64,000 nt of DNA, taken from assembly GCF_031583145.1 (NCBI RefSeq), contig NZ_CP134050.1:3609501-3673500 (forward strand), written 5' to 3'. The notes beneath the pieces are model-generated. The model was not told the DNA's origin. It saw nothing but the letters and a program-made list of their open reading frames with translations, and made no database searches. A program made the position numbers and the translations under genes. Below are positions 58,995 through 64,000 of the stretch, piece by piece. Within the stretch, counting starts at the first letter, position 1; each line of letters opens with the position of its first letter. This DNA comes from Brevibacillus brevis. GTDB taxonomy: Bacteria; Bacillota; Bacilli; Brevibacillales; Brevibacillaceae.

Positions 58995-61900
58995 TCAGCC
59001 AATCATCAAGAGCTCCCGGATTTCCTGCTCCGTCAAGCTGGACAGCGCCTCGCTGCCGGGCTGGATGACTTCCTGAATGAGATTTTTCTTTCGCTGCTGA
59101 AGCTCGTACATTTTTTCTTCCACGGTTCCTTCTGCGACGAGTCGGATGACTTGCACGACATTTTTTTGGCCGATCCGGTGTGCCCGATCCGTAGCTTGCT
59201 CCTCCACCGCCGGATTCCACCACAAGTCGTAAAGGATCACCGTGTCGGCCCCGGTCAAATTCAAACCGGTACCTCCTGCCTTGAGCGACAGCAGGAACAG
59301 GTTCCCCTCCCCTTCATTAAAGCGCTGGCAGAGCTCCACGCGCTTCGCTGCGGGCGTGCTCCCGTCCAAATAGAAGAACGGAACACCCGCACTGCCCAGC
59401 TCTCGTCCAATCAGACCGAGCATCTCGGTGAATTGGGAAAACAGCAGCACCCTTCTGCCTGCGCTGCGGCATTCCTCTACGATATCCAGCACTTGCTCGA
59501 ACTTGGCAGAGCTGCCCTTGTAGTCTTCGACGAACAAGGCGGGATGGCAGCACAGCTGCCGCAGCCTGGTCAATCCGGCCAAGATTTTGATCCGGTTTTT
59601 CTGGAAACTCTCTTCGTCCAGATGCTTCAGCGTCTCCTGGCGCAGCTTGGCCAGATAGGCGGCGTACAGCTTTTTCTGCTCCGGCAACAGAGCGGAAGGC
59701 TGCAGCGTCTCGATCTTGTCCGGCAGCTCGCGCAGGACATCCGCCTTGACTCTGCGGAGCAAAAACGGACGGACGCGCTTTGCCACCGCTTCCCGGGTCA
59801 TTTCGTTGAAGGCTCTCCTTCCCGGGAACAGTCCTGGAAAGACGGCGTCATAAATCGACCACAGCTCTTCCAGCCCGTTTTCCACGGGTGTCCCTGTCAG
59901 TGCGAAGCGATGAGCAGCCTGAATGCTCTTGACCGCCTGCGCCGTCTGAGTGGCGTGATTTTTGAACGCTTGGGCCTCATCCAGGATGAGCGTATGAAAC
60001 GAGAGGCTTCCATACAGCGTTTCATCCCGGCGCAAGAGCGGATACGAGGTGATGATGACGTCGACTTGATCGGCTTCTCCCCACACCTTCGCCCTCTCGC
60101 TTTTCGTGCCGTCCGCGATCACGGTGCGCACTTCTGGCGCGAATTTTTTCAGCTCGCTCTGCCAGTTGTACAAGAGCGAAGCAGGCGAGACGATGAGGGC
60201 CGGCTGCCTGCGCTCCCGGATCTCCGGTAGGACCGACAAGAGAAACGCAATGCTTTGCACCGTTTTGCCGAGTCCCATATCGTCTGCCAGAACGCCGCCG
60301 AAGTGATAATGGGCAAGCGTCTTCAACCACTGATATCCGTACACCTGATAGTCCCGCAAAATGCTCTTCAGACTGCCTGGGACCGGGAAGTCCAGACTGT
60401 CCGGATGCTTCATGTTCTCCAGCAGATGTCGGAACGCTTTGCCAAACGAGACATTCTTCCCCTTGCTGTCCGAGTCCAGCATGGCCAATCCGCGCACGAC
60501 CGGAATCCGGAGGGTCCGTCCCTCGATCTCTTCGCCGCTGATCCCCAGCTCGCCCATCAGGCGGTGAATGTTTTGAAAGTCTTCGCTCTCAAGAGGCAGC
60601 AGCGCTCCGTTGGGCAGGCGATAATACTTCCTCTTCTCTTCCAGCGAACGCAATAGCCCGCGAATCTCCGCTTCCGGTATTCCATCGATGTCAAATTGGA
60701 ACTCGAGCCAGTTGGTCCGCTCGTCCATATCCACTCTCACTTTTGGAGGTGCAAAGCCCGTGAGCAGCCTCACTTTGACTGCGGAGGTGGCGTACACCCT
60801 GACCAGCTTTTCCAGCTGGGGAACCATGTGGTACAAGAAATCGTACTGAGCTTCTTCATCATCCAGATAGTACCCGGCCTCGGTACGGGTAAAGGCGCTT
60901 TCCTCCATCAACTCCAGGATTTGGCGTTCCTTCTCTCCGTCTCGGAGCACGATCAGATCGGTCACTTTTGCGAGTGCGGCATCCTCCAGCGGATTGAACA
61001 CGATATCCCCGTACTGAAATTCCAACCCCGCCAGGAGCCGGTCCCGGATCCGGTCCAGGTAAAGCTTGGCCGACAGCTGCGTCCGCACCATCCTCTGCGA
61101 TACGGAGGGAGAGATCGCAACGCTCCCGATTTTTTTCAGCTCCGGGACGACTTGGGCGAGAAAAGGCTCCATTTGCTCCTGTCCAATTTGCAGCTGCCGC
61201 CTTCCGGTAGAAGCCAGCATCCCTTTCAACTGCTGGAGGCGGCGGCACATGGCTGGCGTCAGCTCATAGAGCTTGCCCTCTGCGACAGCCAAACGATACG
61301 AATCCAGGACTGTCACCTTTTCCAAACCATCTACTGCGAACTGATAATGGGCGGGCGATCCCTGGTCAAATGAAAAAGACAACGGCAGCGGTGCATCAGA
61401 CGACGCGATCCCATCATACGTCTTCTCGCCCGCCTCAAACGAAACGGCCTGGACCTGTTCTAGCGCCCGCTGCAGCATTTCCCACATCAGAGGCGGAACG
61501 AGCAGTGTCCGCGTATCCGTCTCGCGGCTGTGGAGCGCGGAGCGGTGCGACGACTCGCGATACAGCTTTTCATTTGCCTCGATCTCGATCAGCTGTTCGA
61601 GGACAGCCACGTCCTCCCGCAAAAAGCAGTGCAAATCGGGCTCGTAGGTGAAATGGCTGGAAAACTCGTAGGGCTTGCCTTGCTCGACCCGCTCCAAAAA
61701 CTCTTTTATTTTTTTCACAATGTATCGCCGCTTGGTTCCGACTCGCAGCTCGATACCGAACATGTATTTTTGGTAGCCGTACGAAACGAGCTTGCACACG
61801 TACTCGATCTCCAGAGGGGTCCGTGCGTCAAATCGCATCTTGCCGGCTTTTCGTTCCGGATGGGCAAACAGACCGAGCATTTTTGCGGTCAGCTGCCTGT

Positions 61901-62279
61901 CGTAGGCAAGATCGGCTGCGTCTGGAGCATGTGCGTTGCGGCTCCACTCCCGTCCTGTGCCGAACCGCTCGGGGATGGCCGGTGTTCTGCCGTCCGCCTG
62001 CAGATCCAGGATAGCCAGCAGAACAGCCGCTACGTGCTGGCAGTCCTGATCGTAGGAGCGCAGCTTGGGGCAGGTGCAATCCGTCTGGACAGCGCCATCC
62101 GCAAATACAACGGTCACCCGATCGCTCGCCGCTCCCTTGATCGTCGCTTCGTAGCGCGGACCTTCCGGATCGTAATCCGTAAACGTCACTTTATTTGCGC
62201 GATGGTATGCCTTCCCGCGCTCATACGACATATGCCCGCATCGCTGCTGAATATAGCGGTGTGTCAACTGAACGTCCAT
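58995..62279 (-). CDS. SWI2/SNF2 family ATPase with N-terminal SWIM zinc finger
   Basis: 1094 residues. An N-terminal SWIM finger CxCx9CxH is at C68, C70, C80, H82. A long middle region (about 100-600) follows. The helicase core starts near residue 630: LADDMGLGKTVQS (motif I), ILDEAQAFKNH (motif II, DEAQ), LTGTPVENGL (motif III), LLFSQFTEML (motif IV), LLSLKAGGTGLNLTGAD (V) and ATDRAHRIGQ (VI). This layout is shared with bacterial HepA/RapA-related proteins and the YwqA-type SNF2 proteins of Bacillales, ATP-driven DNA translocases thought to remodel RNA polymerase or other DNA-bound complexes. It is alone in its transcript. Confidence 0.95.
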   Translation of the reverse strand: MDVQLTHRYIQQRCGHMSYERGKAYHRANKVTFTDYDPEGPRYEATIKGAASDRVTVVFADGAVQTDCTCPKLRSYDQDCQHVAAVLLAILDLQADGRTPAIPERFGTGREWSRNAHAPDAADLAYDRQLTAKMLGLFAHPERKAGKMRFDARTPLEIEYVCKLVSYGYQKYMFGIELRVGTKRRYIVKKIKEFLERVEQGKPYEFSSHFTYEPDLHCFLREDVAVLEQLIEIEANEKLYRESSHRSALHSRETDTRTLLVPPLMWEMLQRALEQVQAVSFEAGEKTYDGIASSDAPLPLSFSFDQGSPAHYQFAVDGLEKVTVLDSYRLAVAEGKLYELTPAMCRRLQQLKGMLASTGRRQLQIGQEQMEPFLAQVVPELKKIGSVAISPSVSQRMVRTQLSAKLYLDRIRDRLLAGLEFQYGDIVFNPLEDAALAKVTDLIVLRDGEKERQILELMEESAFTRTEAGYYLDDEEAQYDFLYHMVPQLEKLVRVYATSAVKVRLLTGFAPPKVRVDMDERTNWLEFQFDIDGIPEAEIRGLLRSLEEKRKYYRLPNGALLPLESEDFQNIHRLMGELGISGEEIEGRTLRIPVVRGLAMLDSDSKGKNVSFGKAFRHLLENMKHPDSLDFPVPGSLKSILRDYQVYGYQWLKTLAHYHFGGVLADDMGLGKTVQSIAFLLSVLPEIRERRQPALIVSPASLLYNWQSELKKFAPEVRTVIADGTKSERAKVWGEADQVDVIITSYPLLRRDETLYGSLSFHTLILDEAQAFKNHATQTAQAVKSIQAAHRFALTGTPVENGLEELWSIYDAVFPGLFPGRRAFNEMTREAVAKRVRPFLLRRVKADVLRELPDKIETLQPSALLPEQKKLYAAYLAKLRQETLKHLDEESFQKNRIKILAGLTRLRQLCCHPALFVEDYKGSSAKFEQVLDIVEECRSAGRRVLLFSQFTEMLGLIGRELGSAGVPFFYLDGSTPAAKRVELCQRFNEGEGNLFLLSLKAGGTGLNLTGADTVILYDLWWNPAVEEQATDRAHRIGQKNVVQVIRLVAEGTVEEKMYELQQRKKNLIQEVIQPGSEALSSLTEQEIRELLMIG

Positions 62280-62370
62280 AGCTGCAAATCCTTTCTGTTC
62301 TCTTCCACGTATCTGTCGTTCTTTTTGCCGATATTCTCATGATAACAGATTGCCCACGAGCAGAGGAAAA

Positions 62371-62395
62371 GAAAAAGATGCGCCGGGGACGCACC
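62371..62395 (-). terminator. Terminator of the small acidic protein gene
   Basis: Minus strand GGTGCGTCCCCGGCGCATC forms a short stem (GTGCG/CGCAT) followed by TTTTTC. Confidence 0.55.
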
Positions 62396-62425
62396 TTTGT
62401 TGGCTTCGATACGGAGAGAATCTCC

Positions 62426-62617
62426 TTACCGCACGAACCCTTCATTTTCATTTTCATCTTCTTCATCGATGTCGTCTTCTACGACTGGAGGATTATTCCC
62501 TGCGAAGATGTACTTTCTCTTCCTTCCGTCCCTGTATTCAACCTTCACTTTGATTTCCACGATCTCATCATCGTCGCCGACCTTTTCTCTCAAATACTTC
62601 AACCATTTCAGTCCCAT
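62426..62617 (-). CDS. Small acidic-tailed protein, function unknown
   Basis: 63 residues from ATG 62617 with CAGGAGGTGG upstream. The first half is a basic/beta pattern (EIKVKVEYRDGRKRKYIFAG), the second a strongly acidic tail (VVEDDIDEEDENENEG). No family recognised; the ribosome site is excellent and a terminator follows, so it is a real, monocistronic gene just upstream of the SNF2 gene on the same strand (146 bases). Confidence 0.68.
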   Translation of the reverse strand: MGLKWLKYLREKVGDDDEIVEIKVKVEYRDGRKRKYIFAGNNPPVVEDDIDEEDENENEGFVR

Positions 62618-62854
62618 GCCGCCACCTCCTGGTCCTGGATGATTTCACAGCGGAAACGTCAGCGTAAACTCCGTTGACTTTACACTATATGAGAGGAGCT
62701 TCAGCATGGTATGAGCGGTTGTCACTCCTCTTTCGCCAAATCATTCCACCGTCTTCCATCTGTGCTCTCCTGAAGCTGTACATAATCGGCAAGGGACTGG
62801 ACAAACTTTCTTCGAAGCCAGTGAACTAAGATGTTTGCAGAAAGGACGTGAAGC

Positions 62855-63679
62855 TTGCAAATGGACAAAGCGGGTATGAGGCTGACTGCCCAGAAGAGTC
62901 CGGTCTGGTCGAAATGGCGGCTCGTTTGCATGTGCCTATTGCTGTTGTTGCTCTCCCCGATCCACGCTGCTCTCGCCTATCAGGACCAGCCGTATCACTT
63001 CGGATTCAAAAAAAGCAAAAACGGTCAGCTCCCTTCCATTAATGAAGAAGGATTTAAGCATGTCGTCGATCGCCACGGAGCCGTTTTTCTCGGAGACACA
63101 ACGAAAAAAGAACTGTATCTGACGTTCGACAACGGATATGAGAACGGCTATACCTCCTCGATTCTCGATACGCTGCTCGCGCGAAAGGTGCCTGCCATTT
63201 TCTTTGTTACCGGCCATTATGTAAAAGACCAGCCCGAGCTGCTGAAGCGTATGGCGACAGAAGGACACCTCATCGGGAACCACTCCTGGAGCCATCCGGA
63301 CATGACCACGATCTCAAACGAAAAAGTCAAGGAAGAGCTGGCGAAGGTAAAAGAAGCCGTGGCGCAGGTGACCGGGCAAAAGGAAATGCGGTATTTGCGC
63401 CCTCCCCGGGGAATCTTTAGCGACCGGACGCTGGGCGTCACGAAAGAGCTGGGCTATACCAACGTCTTTTGGTCAGTGGCCTACCGCGATTGGGACACCA
63501 AGGTGCAACGCGGATGGAAATACGCCTACGACAATGTGATGGCACAACTGCATCCAGGGGCGGTCATCCTGCTCCATTCCGTCTCCAAGGACAACGCCGA
63601 TGCCCTTGGCGCTATCATCGACGCAGCCAGGAAGCAAGGGTACGAATTCAAGGCGCTGGATCAACTGCCGCCCCGCTGA
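62855..63679 (+). CDS. pdaA: Delta-lactam-biosynthetic de-N-acetylase PdaA (spore cortex)
   Basis: 274 residues from TTG 62855, eight bases after AAAGGA. A signal segment (VCMCLLLLLLSPIHAALA) exports it. The CE4 motifs are TFDNGYENGYT, the PdaA-specific variant of TFDDG, then NHSWSHP (metal His), RPPRGIFS and ILLHSVS. PdaA removes the N-acetyl group of muramic acid so that muramic-delta-lactam forms in the cortex, the mark recognised by germination lytic enzymes. A CATAATC at 62781-62787 could be part of a sigma-G promoter, but the -35 is poor. It ends at a symmetric terminator. Confidence 0.93.
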   Translation: MQMDKAGMRLTAQKSPVWSKWRLVCMCLLLLLLSPIHAALAYQDQPYHFGFKKSKNGQLPSINEEGFKHVVDRHGAVFLGDTTKKELYLTFDNGYENGYTSSILDTLLARKVPAIFFVTGHYVKDQPELLKRMATEGHLIGNHSWSHPDMTTISNEKVKEELAKVKEAVAQVTGQKEMRYLRPPRGIFSDRTLGVTKELGYTNVFWSVAYRDWDTKVQRGWKYAYDNVMAQLHPGAVILLHSVSKDNADALGAIIDAARKQGYEFKALDQLPPR

Positions 63680-63708
63680 GGGCTCCCGCCACCTTTTCCT
63701 GTCAAAGG

Positions 63709-63749
63709 AAAAACTCCCGCGAACCACCTTCGGCCGCGGGAGTTTTTTT
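63709..63749. terminator. Bidirectional terminator between pdaA and the aspartase gene
   Basis: AAAAACTCCCGCG pairs with CGCGGGAGTTTTT around a 13-base loop; both strands end in T-runs. Confidence 0.9.
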
Positions 63750-63760
63750 GCGGGAATCGA

Positions 63761-64000
63761 TTAGTCTCGGTCGAGCAGAGACGCTCCGGCAATACCCGGA
63801 TGCGTCATTTCGAACGGATCGAGGATCAGATCCAGTTCTTCTTCAGTCAGCACGTTGTAATGCAGGCACAGTTCGCGGACGGATTTTCCGGTCAAAATGG
63901 CTTCGCGGGCGATCCGCGCAGCTGTTTCGTAACCCAGGTGCGGGTTTACCGCCGTGATGACCCCTACACTTTTCTCCACGTATTCTTTCATCCGTTCGCG
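63761..64000 (-). CDS. aspA: Aspartate ammonia-lyase (3' part)
   Basis: Only the last 79 residues are in the window; the frame is open through base 64000. The sequence VEKSVGVITAVNPHLGYETA, IAREAILTGKSVRELCLHYN and LTEEELDLILDPFEMTHPGI is the C-terminal domain of the aspartase/fumarase superfamily; the LILDPFEMTHPGIAG ending fits aspartase better than fumarase C. The enzyme reversibly removes ammonia from L-aspartate to give fumarate. Because only the non-catalytic end is visible, fumarase remains possible. Confidence 0.75.
   Translation of the reverse strand, partial: RERMKEYVEKSVGVITAVNPHLGYETAARIAREAILTGKSVRELCLHYNVLTEEELDLILDPFEMTHPGIAGASLLDRD

Noticed and set aside
62722..62931. A 69-codon minus-strand frame ahead of pdaA
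   Set aside because: The C-terminal part looks protein-like (QSLADYVQLQESTDGRRWNDL), but the only start codon lies inside pdaA on the other strand and there is no ribosome site near a later start. Left out, though a non-standard start cannot be excluded.

Overview
The window is a low-repeat chromosomal segment of an endospore-forming Bacillales bacterium. Gene content (two germinant-receptor operons, SpoIIP, PdaA, CotS/CotSA-like coat genes, BpsA/BpsB, lgt), strong AGGAGG ribosome sites and a GC-rich codon choice point to the Paenibacillaceae, most probably Brevibacillus; the genus is inferred, not proven. I see no tRNA, rRNA, CRISPR array, insertion sequence or prophage.

Layout. 1-1050: 3' end of thiC and a 56-codon gene. 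1170-10332 (minus): six closely spaced genes that look like a synthase-dependent exopolysaccharide system: two lipoproteins with an inactive plus an active NodB deacetylase domain, a nucleotide-sugar dehydrogenase of the HexNAc type, a PilZ-GT2 fusion synthase, a membrane-anchored NodB-like/jelly-roll protein and a GH18-like lipoprotein. It is bounded by terminators on both sides and is the best candidate for an undescribed system here. 10551-11262: a DUF1904-type gene and, upstream of it, a promoter-hairpin-T-run unit that looks like a free-standing structured RNA on the minus strand. 11263-16039 (minus): a germinant receptor operon (A-B-C) followed by spoIIP. 16256-19823 (plus): a bicupin oxalate decarboxylase relative, a stand-alone ATP-dependent DNA ligase, and a secreted protein. 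19938-24312 (minus): second germinant receptor operon (A-C-D-B) behind a near-perfect sigma-G promoter. 24450-26589 (plus): LigD-type polymerase domain, lgt, a small protein.

26678-29255 (minus): Pit phosphate transporter with its DUF47 partner behind a PhoP-box-like repeat, and a diguanylate cyclase that could feed c-di-GMP to the PilZ synthase. 29459-32896 (plus): MFS exporter, BpsA/BpsB alkylpyrone pair, small gene. 32908-36682 (minus): M29 aminopeptidase, small YozQ-like gene, threonine-aldolase-like enzyme with its MarR repressor (two operator-like palindromes on a sigma-A promoter), second MarR. 36904-45673: signal peptidase I, VanY-type carboxypeptidase, epimerase, gamma-glutamyltransferase with a C-terminal stalk domain, NAGPA-domain protein, SDR, second aldolase. 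45823-52667: RDD protein, SpoIIM-like protein and the DUF58/MoxR/DUF4350/DUF4129 cluster. 53057-55535: CDF cation exporter, LysE exporter, basic protein. 55747-58768: CotSA-like glycosyltransferase and a CotS-like kinase with a long histone-H1-like tail. 58995-64000: SWI2/SNF2 helicase, small acidic protein, PdaA, and the 3' end of an aspartase.

Coding starts were chosen by ribosome-site position, so several differ from the longest reading frame. Functions rest on recognised motifs and remembered family features; no database search was possible.
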